From: Pseudotabrizicola alkalilacus
GTDB lineage: Bacteria > Pseudomonadota > Alphaproteobacteria > Rhodobacterales > Rhodobacteraceae
Direction: 5' to 3'
Assembly: GCF_003443995.1 (NCBI RefSeq)
Contig: NZ_QWEY01000016.1
Span: 1 to 64,000, forward strand
Length of the DNA stretch: 64,000 bases
Shown here: in pieces, positions 53,355 to 60,705 of the stretch
How the letters are laid out: the number at the start of each line of letters is the position of its first letter
Numbering within the stretch: the stretch's first letter is position 1
The notes under the pieces: model-generated
What the model saw: only the letters and a program-made list of their open reading frames with translations
What the model was told of the DNA's origin: nothing
Databases searched by the model: none
Made by a program: the position numbers and the translations under genes

Positions 53355-54899
53355 ATGAAACATCTATTACTGACAACAGTGGCCACACTCGCGCTGGCGG
53401 GCGCGGCGCAGGCGCAGTCGACACTGAACGTGTCTCTTAACGCCGATCTTCGGACCAACGATCCGGGTGTGAACCGCGACGGCAATTCCGACGGCTTGCT
53501 GATGCATATTCTCGAAGGTCTCGTCGGCGCCCGCAACGATATGTCGATTGCGCCGATGCTGGCAGAGAAGGTCGATGTTTCGGACGATTTTAAAACCTTC
53601 ACTTTCGTCCTGCGCGATGGGCTCAAGTTCCATAACGGTGCGTCCGTCACCTCGGCCGAATTTCTCTGGAGCTGGAACCGTTACATGGACCCGGCGACCC
53701 AATGGTCTTGCCGCGCGGACTTTGACGGGTCGCGCGTCGTTGAAGTGACATCGGTCGAAACGCCCGATCCAAAGACGGTGGTTATGACCATCGCCGAACC
53801 ATCGCCGGTTTTTCTCGCACTTCTGGCGCGTCCCGAGTGCGGCCAAACGGCAATTTTGCACCCGGACAGCGTTGACGACTCGGGCAAGTACCAGTTCCCG
53901 ATCGGCACCGGCCCCTTCAAGTGGCAGGAATGGCGCAAGGGCGAGTATGTCCAGCTTGAAGCATTTGCCGACTATGTCTCTCCGTCCAATGAGGGGACGG
54001 CGGATGGTCTCGTTGGCAACAAGGATCCCTTGGTAGGTTTTCTGCGCTATATGGTGGTGCCTGATGGTGCGACCGTCATTGCTGGCATCCGGTCGGGAGC
54101 CATCCATTTTGGCTCGATTGCCGCCGAGCAGATCGACGAATTCCGGGATATCCCGACCCTGCAACTGCTTAACGTCCCCACCGGTGGACACAACATCCTC
54201 TATTTCCAGACCCGGAATACGCCGCTCGACAATGTGGAAATCCGTCGCGCCATCGCCGAAGCAATCGATCTTGACCAACTGGTTGCCGCTGCCTCCAATG
54301 GCACCGGCACGCCGAACATGTCGCTGATCCCGGTCGGCTCGTCGTGGTATTCGGACATTCAGGCACAACGCCCTGCATATGATCCGGAAAGCGCCAAGGC
54401 TCGCCTTGCCGCTGCTGGCTACAAGGGAGAGCCGATCACCATCAAGGCCAATCGCCGCGGCAACGTGCCGAGCTATCCGGCCGCCATCGTCGCCCAGGCC
54501 ATGCTGCAGGCTGTCGGGATCAATGCGCAGATCGAGGTTCTGGACTTTGCGATCCAGACCGACCAGCGCCGCGAAGGCTTGGGCCAGATCTCGTCGGTTT
54601 CGGTGACCCCGCGGCTTGACCCGTCCTTCACCTATACCTTCTTTATCGGCAATAAGGACGACGATCCGAGCCGCATGTGGGAAGACCCGCGCGCAATCGA
54701 GCTGATGGACCGCTCTTATGTCGAGACTGACCCGGACAAGCGCCAGCAGATCTTTGACGAGTTGCACCTGCTGATGATGGAAGAGGTTCCCTCGGTCTTC
54801 ATCTACAACATGGTCTATAACTGGTTGGCTCCGAAATCCCTGACCGGCATGCCCGTCTGGGAAAGCTATCCGCGTCTCTGGAATGTCGCGCTGGACTAA
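53355..54899 (+). CDS. Peptide-type ABC transporter periplasmic binding protein, second system
   Basis: A 514-residue family 5 solute-binding protein with a signal peptide (MKHLLLTTVATLALAGAAQA, cleavage near residue 20) and the family phrase FTFVLRDGLKFHNGASVTSAE near 80. The start at 53355 has GGAGG seven bases upstream. Unusually it is the last transporter gene of its operon, not the first, and is followed by a hairpin. Confidence 0.92.
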   Translation: MKHLLLTTVATLALAGAAQAQSTLNVSLNADLRTNDPGVNRDGNSDGLLMHILEGLVGARNDMSIAPMLAEKVDVSDDFKTFTFVLRDGLKFHNGASVTSAEFLWSWNRYMDPATQWSCRADFDGSRVVEVTSVETPDPKTVVMTIAEPSPVFLALLARPECGQTAILHPDSVDDSGKYQFPIGTGPFKWQEWRKGEYVQLEAFADYVSPSNEGTADGLVGNKDPLVGFLRYMVVPDGATVIAGIRSGAIHFGSIAAEQIDEFRDIPTLQLLNVPTGGHNILYFQTRNTPLDNVEIRRAIAEAIDLDQLVAAASNGTGTPNMSLIPVGSSWYSDIQAQRPAYDPESAKARLAAAGYKGEPITIKANRRGNVPSYPAAIVAQAMLQAVGINAQIEVLDFAIQTDQRREGLGQISSVSVTPRLDPSFTYTFFIGNKDDDPSRMWEDPRAIELMDRSYVETDPDKRQQIFDELHLLMMEEVPSVFIYNMVYNWLAPKSLTGMPVWESYPRLWNVALD

Positions 54900-54910
54900 G
54901 TCCAGCCCTT

Positions 54911-54944
54911 AACGCCCGCATGCTTTACTGCGCACGCGGGCGTT
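54911..54944 (+). promoter_or_regulatory. Hairpin after the second peptide-binding protein gene
   Basis: AACGCCCGC and GCGGGCGTT form a perfect 9-bp stem with a 16-base loop, 12 bases after the binding-protein stop and 26 bases before the amidohydrolase gene. No T-run follows, so a stabiliser or attenuator is more likely than a full stop. Confidence 0.6.
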
Positions 54945-54970
54945 GACCACATGCAATACAAAGGTTTCCA

Positions 54971-56425
54971 ATGTCTGAAAAGCAAAGTGCGACCGCGCTT
55001 GTGGCCGCGACTGCCGAGCGGCTGCGCGACGATTTTATCAAGGTGAGCGACGAGATCTGGGGCCATGCTGAGCTGCGCTTTGTCGAGCATCAGTCGGCAG
55101 CAGCCCAGATCAGCGTGCTCGAAAAATACGGCTTCACCATCCGCCGGCAGGTTGCCGGGATCGACACCGCCTTCATCGCCGAAAAAGGCGACGAAGGCCC
55201 CGTCATCGCTTTCCTCGGTGAGTTCGATGCACTCTCGGCAATGAGCCAGGAGGCTGGCGCCTCCGAGCAGAAACCGATCAAGCCGGGCGCCACTGGCCAT
55301 GGCTGCGGCCACAATCTTCTTGGCGCAGGATCAATGCTTGCCGCTGCCACCCTGACAGATGTCGCGCGGGAAACCGGTCATCCGGTGCGTGTGCGCTATT
55401 ACGGCTGCCCCGGCGAGGAAGGCGGCTCCGGCAAAGCTTTCATGGCGCGGGATGGGCTGTTCGATGATGTCGATGTCGCTTTCACCTGGCATCCAGCGCC
55501 GATTACCGGCGCGCGCTCCAATGAAAATCTTGCTGTCATTGGCGTCTATTACAAGTTCAGCGGCCGCTCTGCCCACGCCAGCCATTCAGCGCATCTGGGG
55601 CGCAGTGCCGTGGATGCGATGGGTCTGATGCATGTCGGGGCAAACTTCCTGCGCGAGCATGTGGGCCCCAACGTGCGCATGCACTACGCCATCACCAATG
55701 GCGGCGGCAGCTCGCCCAACGTCGTGCAAGCGGCGGCAGAAACGCTTTTCTATGTGCGGGCAACGGATCTGGCCGACGTTCTGGAGGTTGCCGAACGGCT
55801 GCATGACGTGGCCCGCGGCGCGGCGCTGATGACCGGCACTTCGGTAGAAATCACTGTCGAGCGCGGCTCTTCCAACCTGATCCCCAATCCGGTGATGGAA
55901 AGCGTGTTGCACAACAAGCTCTTGGAACTAGGCCCGATCCCGTTCGACGAGTCCGACCACGCCTATGCCGCCGCCTTGCAAAAGACATTCCCGCCCAACG
56001 CCGTCGATGCCTGTCTCGAACTCTACCATTTTTCCGAAGACGCGGTGCATAACCGGGTTGATCGGGACGCGCCTCTGCATACCGGCATTCGCCGCTATGA
56101 AGGTGCCCCGCATTTCCGCGCCGGTTCGACGGATGTTGGCGATGTAAGTTGGGTTACTCCCACCGCGCAATGCTGGACGGCGACCTGGGCGCTAGGCACG
56201 CCGGGTCATTCCTGGCAGGTCGTCGCTCAGGGCAAGACCCCGGCAGCCCACAAGGCAATGGTTCATGCCGCCAAGACACTTGCCGCTGGTGCGGCCGAGC
56301 TGCTGATGAACCCGGCACAGATGGAGGCCGCCAAAGCGGAGTGGCACCGTCGGCTTGGGGGCAAACCCTATGTCTCTCCCATTCCTGAAGGCGTGCAGCC
56401 GCAACCCCCCCATGAAGTTGCATAA
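54971..56425 (+). CDS. M20 family amidohydrolase, AbgB-like
   Basis: A 484-residue metallopeptidase-fold protein. It has the M20D metal-site motif GATGHGCGHNLLG (about 106-118), YGCPGEEGGSGKAF (about 143-156), HPAP (about 173) and the dimerisation-domain start GRSAHASHSAHLGRSAVDAM. Length and motifs fit AbgB, a subunit of p-aminobenzoyl-glutamate hydrolase; other relatives hydrolyse N-acyl amino acids, indole-acetyl conjugates and carbamoyl compounds. No AbgA partner is present. It would cleave an amide brought in by the linked transporter. Confidence 0.88.
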   Translation: MSEKQSATALVAATAERLRDDFIKVSDEIWGHAELRFVEHQSAAAQISVLEKYGFTIRRQVAGIDTAFIAEKGDEGPVIAFLGEFDALSAMSQEAGASEQKPIKPGATGHGCGHNLLGAGSMLAAATLTDVARETGHPVRVRYYGCPGEEGGSGKAFMARDGLFDDVDVAFTWHPAPITGARSNENLAVIGVYYKFSGRSAHASHSAHLGRSAVDAMGLMHVGANFLREHVGPNVRMHYAITNGGGSSPNVVQAAAETLFYVRATDLADVLEVAERLHDVARGAALMTGTSVEITVERGSSNLIPNPVMESVLHNKLLELGPIPFDESDHAYAAALQKTFPPNAVDACLELYHFSEDAVHNRVDRDAPLHTGIRRYEGAPHFRAGSTDVGDVSWVTPTAQCWTATWALGTPGHSWQVVAQGKTPAAHKAMVHAAKTLAAGAAELLMNPAQMEAAKAEWHRRLGGKPYVSPIPEGVQPQPPHEVA

Positions 56426-56493
56426 TCGCTTCACAACGTATTAGAATGAGGCGCGGTCGACACACTCCGCGCCTCATCCCTTCGGAATCCAAT

Positions 56494-57453
56494 GTGAACA
56501 TCCTCAAGGAAAACATTTCCACCCGCGATTTGATGGCTTTCGTGGCATTGATCCGCACGGGAAGCTTTACCGCCGCAGCCGGGATGCTGAACATCACTCA
56601 ATCGGCGGTCAGCAAGCGCGTTGCTGAACTTGAACAAAAGCTTGCGGTGCGCCTGCTCGATCGTTCCACGCGGCGGCTTGAACTGACTGCAGAAGGGCGC
56701 GCCTTCGTTATTTCTGCCGAAGCGATCTTGCAGCAGTTCGAGCAATCGGTTGGCCAGTTGCGGAGCCTCGCGCAGGGCTCGACCGGCGAACTCCGGCTCT
56801 GTTCGGCTTCAAACATGTCGACCCAGATCGTCGCCCCGGTTGTGGGCGGCTTCATCGAAACCAATCCGCGGGTTCGGCTCTCTCTCTATGACTGCCAGAC
56901 CCGCAAACAGATGATCGAACACATCGCCAACGGATCAAGCGATGTTGGCCTGATCGGCGGGCTGCCGAACCAGGATCACGAACTGTCAGGAGAATTTGAT
57001 CTTACCGAGATCGCAATGGTGCGCGAGCCTATGATCGTCTGCTTTGCCCACGGTCATCCGCTTGAGAAATTCGAGCGTGTCGCATGGGAACAAGTCTCGG
57101 CGTATCCGCGCATTGGTCTGCGCAGCAAGTTCGGCATCGGTCATGTCACCGGAGTGATCGAGCAACTTGGTCATCTTGGTGAACGCTATGTCATGAGCGT
57201 TACGATGATCAACACGGCCATTGCCCTTGCAAGTGCTGGGGTCGGCGTTGCGATCTTTCCCTGCTATGTCGTGCGTGGCGGGCGCCCCAACATCAGTTGG
57301 CGTCCGATAGAAGGCACCGAACATGACTACAACTTCAATTACGTTCACCTGCGCGGCAAAGCCCTAAGCGGAGCCAGTCGGGTTTTTGGCGAACATTTGC
57401 GCGCCTTTCTCTCCAAGATGCCGGCAACGACAAAACGCGAAGGTGCTTCCTAG
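56494..57453 (+). CDS. LysR-family transcriptional regulator
   Basis: A 319-residue LysR protein: N-terminal helix-turn-helix (GSFTAAAGMLNITQSAVSKR, about 20-39) and a C-terminal effector domain. I chose the GTG at 56494 (reads NILKENISTRDLMAF next), with GGA eight bases upstream and normal LysR length; an ATG at 56446 adds 16 residues without a ribosome-binding site. It follows the amidohydrolase gene on the same strand and probably controls the operon. Confidence 0.87.
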   Translation: MNILKENISTRDLMAFVALIRTGSFTAAAGMLNITQSAVSKRVAELEQKLAVRLLDRSTRRLELTAEGRAFVISAEAILQQFEQSVGQLRSLAQGSTGELRLCSASNMSTQIVAPVVGGFIETNPRVRLSLYDCQTRKQMIEHIANGSSDVGLIGGLPNQDHELSGEFDLTEIAMVREPMIVCFAHGHPLEKFERVAWEQVSAYPRIGLRSKFGIGHVTGVIEQLGHLGERYVMSVTMINTAIALASAGVGVAIFPCYVVRGGRPNISWRPIEGTEHDYNFNYVHLRGKALSGASRVFGEHLRAFLSKMPATTKREGAS

Positions 57454-57525
57454 GCCGCGTTTACGAAAGGGATTCACAGGACGCGCTGATCGTGCTTCAA
57501 GCTGGTATCTGCGATAGAGACCAGC

Positions 57526-58015
57526 TTGGCACGAGACCTAATGTCGGACGAAGAATGGGCGTTTCATGAGCACTTCATCCTGGCGATCCGCGCCCCGAAC
57601 AGGCGCAAACCCACAAACCATCGTCTTGTTCTGGATGGGATTTTCTGGATCGCGCGGACAGGTTCGCCGTGGCGTGATCTTCCCGAGGAGTTCGGCAAGT
57701 GGTCGAGCGTCTATCGCCAGTTCAGTTCCGTCGGTGGACCCTGGCGGGACTGTGGGAGCAGATCACGGAGGCTCAGAACGAGAGCGGGCTGGTCCCGGAC
57801 GCGCTTCAGGTGATCGACCGCACAGTGGTCCCCGCCGATCGTCAGGCAGCGGGCGCTAAAGGGGGACTCCGAGGCAGGGTTTCGGCCGTTCGCGAGGTGG
57901 CTTCACGACAAAGATCCACCTTCGCGTCAACGGCGAAGGTCTCCCCATGAGGTCGAACATCACACCGGGGCAGACATCGGACTATCAGGGCTTCGACCTG
58001 ATCATGGACGACAAT
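57526..58015 (+). pseudogene. IS5-family transposase, frameshifted and 3-prime truncated
   Basis: The reading frames together give the start of an IS5/IS427-type transposase: MARDLMSDEEWAFHEHFI, then WIARTGSPWRDLPEEFGKWS, WTLAGLWEQITEAQNESG, and finally ITPGQTSDYQGFDLIMDDNL. A 5-base tandem duplication (AGTTC AGTTC near 57720) causes the first frameshift; a small deletion near 57870 causes a second. After DDNL, at about 58015, the frame passes into a different gene, so the DDE core's second half is gone. Confidence 0.8.
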
Positions 58016-58139
58016 TTGGGTGATGTGACGAAAGCTGTTACGCCGAAGTTTGCCTTGCTTGCTCCACCCCGACATGGCGGAACGATCAGCGCACGCTATT
58101 TCATGCCGTGGAACTGCCTTCCCAAGATGGCGGTGACGG
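58016..58139 (+). pseudogene. Fragment of a GalD/PrpF-family isomerase gene
   Basis: The frame reads GDVTKAVTPKFALLAPPRHG and continues through SARYFMPWNCLPKMAVTV. The intact GalD-like protein at 41087-42178 has GDVSKSVTPKFALLAAPRHG and TARYFMPWNCHPTMAVTG at the matching place. Base differences show it is a homologue, not a recent copy. The left side is cut by the IS5 remnant and the right side by the IS3 terminus at 58140; the rest of the gene is not on either side. Confidence 0.8.
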
Positions 58140-58152
58140 TGACGTTGCCCCC
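58140..58152 (+). repeat. Left terminal inverted repeat of the IS3 element
   Basis: TGACGTTGCCCCC, the exact reverse complement of 59437-59449. Confidence 0.85.
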
Positions 58153-58203
58153 TCCGCCTAATCCAGTTTGAGGTAGACTCTGGCCCAACCGAGAGGACCA
58201 GAG

Positions 58204-58482
58204 ATGAAGCGCAGCAGGTTCACCGAAGATCAGATCATCGGCATTCTGAAAGAGCACGAGGCCGGGGTTTCCGTCGCCGATCTGTGCCGCAAACACGGCG
58301 TCAGTGATGCGACTGTTTACAAGTGGAAGGCCAAGTATGGCGGCATGGATGTCAGCGAGGCTAAGCGGCTGAAGGGTCTCGAGGACGAAAACGCCCGGCT
58401 GAAGCGGTTGCTGGCCGATGCGATGCTCGATCGAGCCATTGAGGCGCCATTGGTTCGAGCCCAATGGCGAGGGCCGCGCTGA
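58204..58482 (+). CDS. IS3-family transposase OrfA, altered C-terminus
   Basis: A 92-residue OrfA: helix-turn-helix ([20 protein letters not shown], about 23-42) and the zipper segment [20 protein letters not shown]. The usual ending [10 protein letters not shown] is found in another frame at 58468-58505. About 41 extra bases (58424-58464), holding an 8-base inverted repeat GCCATTGG / CCAATGGC, separate it from the OrfA frame. Instead this protein ends with a run-on tail [16 protein letters not shown]. Confidence 0.8.
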   Translation: MKRSRFTEDQIIGILKEHEAGVSVADLCRKHGVSDATVYKWKAKYGGMDVSEAKRLKGLEDENARLKRLLADAMLDRAIEAPLVRAQWRGPR

Positions 58483-58504
58483 AGGATCTCCTGGGAAAAA
58501 AGTG

Positions 58505-59431
58505 GTGACGCCCGCCGCAAAGCGGCAAGCGGTCGCGCATCTGGTGGCAAATCACGCGATGAGCGAACGGCGGGCGTGTAGGGTGATCGGCTGTTGCCGG
58601 ATGACCATGCGCTATGAAGTGGTCCGCCAGGATGACCCTGTGCTGCGGGAACGGTTGAAAGAACTGGCCAAAGCCCGACGGCGGTTCGGCTACCGTAGGC
58701 TGCATGTGTTCCTGCGGCGCGAGGGCTTTGATCTCAATCACAAGCGCCTGTTCCGTATCTACCGGGAAGAGAAGTTGCATGTGCGCCGTCGCGGTGGGCG
58801 CAAGCGGGCCATGGGCACACGGGCCCCAATGGTTCTGCCATTGATGCCGAACCAGCGTTGGTCACTGGATTTTGTGTCGGATCAGTTGACGGATGGCCGC
58901 CGGTTCAGGATTCTAACCGTGGTCGATGACTGCACCCGCGAATGCCTCGCACTCATCGCCGACACCTCATTGTCGGGGGCTCGGGTGGCGCGGGAACTGG
59001 CGACGCTGTTCGGCTCTCGCGGCAAGCCACAGACGGTCGTCAGTGATAATGGGACCGAGTTCACCTCGAACGCGATCTTGAAGTTCGTAGATGATCGCAA
59101 GTTTGACTGGCACTACATCGCACCCGGCAAACCGACCCAGAATGCCTTCATCGAAAGCTTCAACGGCCGCCTGCGAGATGAGCTGTTGAACGAGACGCTG
59201 TTCCCCTCCCTGCATCATGCACGGGCCATGCTCGCTGCCTGGCGCACGGACTACAATACCGAACGACCCCACTCTCGCCTCGGCTGGCAGACCCCGGCCG
59301 AGTTTGCCCGAACCTTCGCCCCGCAACGGGGCCTGACGCTGCGCAACCCGCAAAGCTCCGCGCCAGCCCCCGTTGCCCAACCCGCCCAAATGGGCAAAAC
59401 TCAAACCCGGAGTCTCGCTCACCCTGGATAA
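58505..59431 (+). CDS. IS3-family transposase OrfB (DDE integrase core)
   Basis: A 308-residue OrfB beginning at a GTG ([14 protein letters not shown]) or made by frameshift from OrfA. The DDE residues are all visible: [20 protein letters not shown] and [13 protein letters not shown]. The C-terminal segment [20 protein letters not shown] is standard. OrfB itself looks intact; whether OrfAB fusion protein can be made is doubtful given the altered OrfA end. Confidence 0.87.
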   Translation: MTPAAKRQAVAHLVANHAMSERRACRVIGCCRMTMRYEVVRQDDPVLRERLKELAKARRRFGYRRLHVFLRREGFDLNHKRLFRIYREEKLHVRRRGGRKRAMGTRAPMVLPLMPNQRWSLDFVSDQLTDGRRFRILTVVDDCTRECLALIADTSLSGARVARELATLFGSRGKPQTVVSDNGTEFTSNAILKFVDDRKFDWHYIAPGKPTQNAFIESFNGRLRDELLNETLFPSLHHARAMLAAWRTDYNTERPHSRLGWQTPAEFARTFAPQRGLTLRNPQSSAPAPVAQPAQMGKTQTRSLAHPG

Positions 59432-59436
59432 AAGTC

Positions 59437-59449
59437 GGGGGCAACGTCA
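59437..59449 (-). repeat. Right terminal inverted repeat of the IS3 element
   Basis: GGGGGCAACGTCA, the exact reverse complement of 58140-58152. Confidence 0.85.
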
Positions 59450-59538
59450 GCTCGTCCACACAACCTCCACAAAATCTGCGCGAAACATGGACAAGTGAAT
59501 GTCATGAGGCAGATCATAATTGACAATGGTTTGCCAAC

Positions 59539-60678
59539 ATGATGATCCGCCGACTGCCCAATCCTCTGATGTTCTTAGCAATGGCGTTATCTTTTGCGAT
59601 GATTGCACCGCGAGACTCAGCGGCACAAACGCTGGAAATGGAAACTGGTTCGCCCGTTCTGCTCACGGTCTCGACACTGGTGCCAGAGCGGGTCGTGTTG
59701 CAGGAAGAGCTTCCCGGTCGGGTCGCTGCTCTGCAGCGGGTCGAGATACGGCCACAGGTCGGAGGGCTGATCCTCGACCGACTGGTGAATGAGGGCGCGC
59801 GGGTCGAGGCAGGGGATGTCCTGTTTCGGATCAATCCGGCCCCGTTGCAGGCAGATCTTGCCACGGCCGAGGCGGCTCTTGCACGCGCTGTTGCAGCCGA
59901 AGCCTTTTCCCGACGCAGTGTCGAGCGGTCGGATGCCTTGCTTGGAAAGAATGCCGTCAGCCGCGAGAAGAATGACACCGCCCACAATGAGCTGGTGCTG
60001 GCCGCTGCAAATTCTGCCGAGGCGCGGGCGTTGGTCGATCGGCGGCGGCTGGATCTGGAGTTTGCCACGCTGAGCGCACCCATTTCCGGATATGTTACCG
60101 GCGGTCTGGTCGATATTGGCGGTCTGGCGGCGCCGGGTGCCGATAAGCCATTGGCGGTGATACAGGAATTGGACCGGGTCTATGTCGACCTGCGCTTGCC
60201 TGTTGCACGGCTGGACGCAATTCTGATCGCCGCCGAGGAAGGGCTTGGCCCGGTGGACATCCTGACAGATCGCGACCAGACATACCTGCAGCCAGGGCAG
60301 CTGAAATTTCCGGACGTGGTTGTCGATCCGGGGACAGGAAATGTCTCGGTCCGGGTCGAGGTCGCCAATCCCGACCTGGCGCTGTTACCGGGTATGTTCG
60401 TGCGGGCCCGGCTGCCACGCGGGCTTTTGCCAGACGCGCTGCTGGTTCCCGAGGATGCGATACTGCGCAATGGCGCGGGCGTGACGCAGATCGTGGTCGT
60501 TTCCGCGCAGGCCGAAGCCATGCGGCGCGAGGTCACGCTGGGCGATACCATCGGCGGCAGGGTTGTCGTGACATCCGGTCTGAAGGCGGGCGAGGTCATC
60601 GCCATTCTGGGGCAGGACCGGGTGCCGGACGGTATGAAGGTAAAAGTTGCCTCTGACAGCGCGGATGCCGCGCTGTAA
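59539..60678 (+). CDS. RND efflux periplasmic adaptor (AcrA/MexA type)
   Basis: A 379-residue membrane-fusion protein. It has a signal segment (about 9-29), a lipoyl/biotinyl half-motif PGRVAALQRVEIRPQVGG near 57-74, a coiled-coil hairpin (about 100-165), the second lipoyl half LSAPISGYVTGGLVDIGG, and a C-terminal beta-barrel. It bridges the inner-membrane pump and an outer-membrane channel; no TolC-like gene is in the window. Only 89 bases separate it from the IS3 element, and no clear ribosome-binding site precedes the ATG. Confidence 0.92.
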   Translation: MMIRRLPNPLMFLAMALSFAMIAPRDSAAQTLEMETGSPVLLTVSTLVPERVVLQEELPGRVAALQRVEIRPQVGGLILDRLVNEGARVEAGDVLFRINPAPLQADLATAEAALARAVAAEAFSRRSVERSDALLGKNAVSREKNDTAHNELVLAAANSAEARALVDRRRLDLEFATLSAPISGYVTGGLVDIGGLAAPGADKPLAVIQELDRVYVDLRLPVARLDAILIAAEEGLGPVDILTDRDQTYLQPGQLKFPDVVVDPGTGNVSVRVEVANPDLALLPGMFVRARLPRGLLPDALLVPEDAILRNGAGVTQIVVVSAQAEAMRREVTLGDTIGGRVVVTSGLKAGEVIAILGQDRVPDGMKVKVASDSADAAL

Positions 60679-60705
60679 GCTGACAGACATTAAGGACTTG
60701 ATATC

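Larger units (their letters stand above)
58140..59449 (+). mobile_element. IS3-family insertion sequence, both termini present
   Basis: The 1,310-base element is bounded by 13-base perfect inverted repeats, TGACGTTGCCCCC at 58140-58152 and GGGGGCAACGTCA at 59437-59449; the match extends imperfectly inward through ATCCAG. It holds orfA and orfB in the usual overlapping arrangement. The bases flanking it do not form a target-site duplication, which implies a rearrangement after insertion. Confidence 0.88.

Noticed and set aside
51767-53650. A 627-codon minus-strand open frame opposite the fused ABC ATPase
   Set aside because: Antisense shadow of a certain gene; no ribosome-binding site and no family motif.
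53367-54767. A 466-codon minus-strand open frame opposite the second peptide-binding protein
   Set aside because: Antisense to a certain gene with a signal peptide and a good ribosome-binding site.
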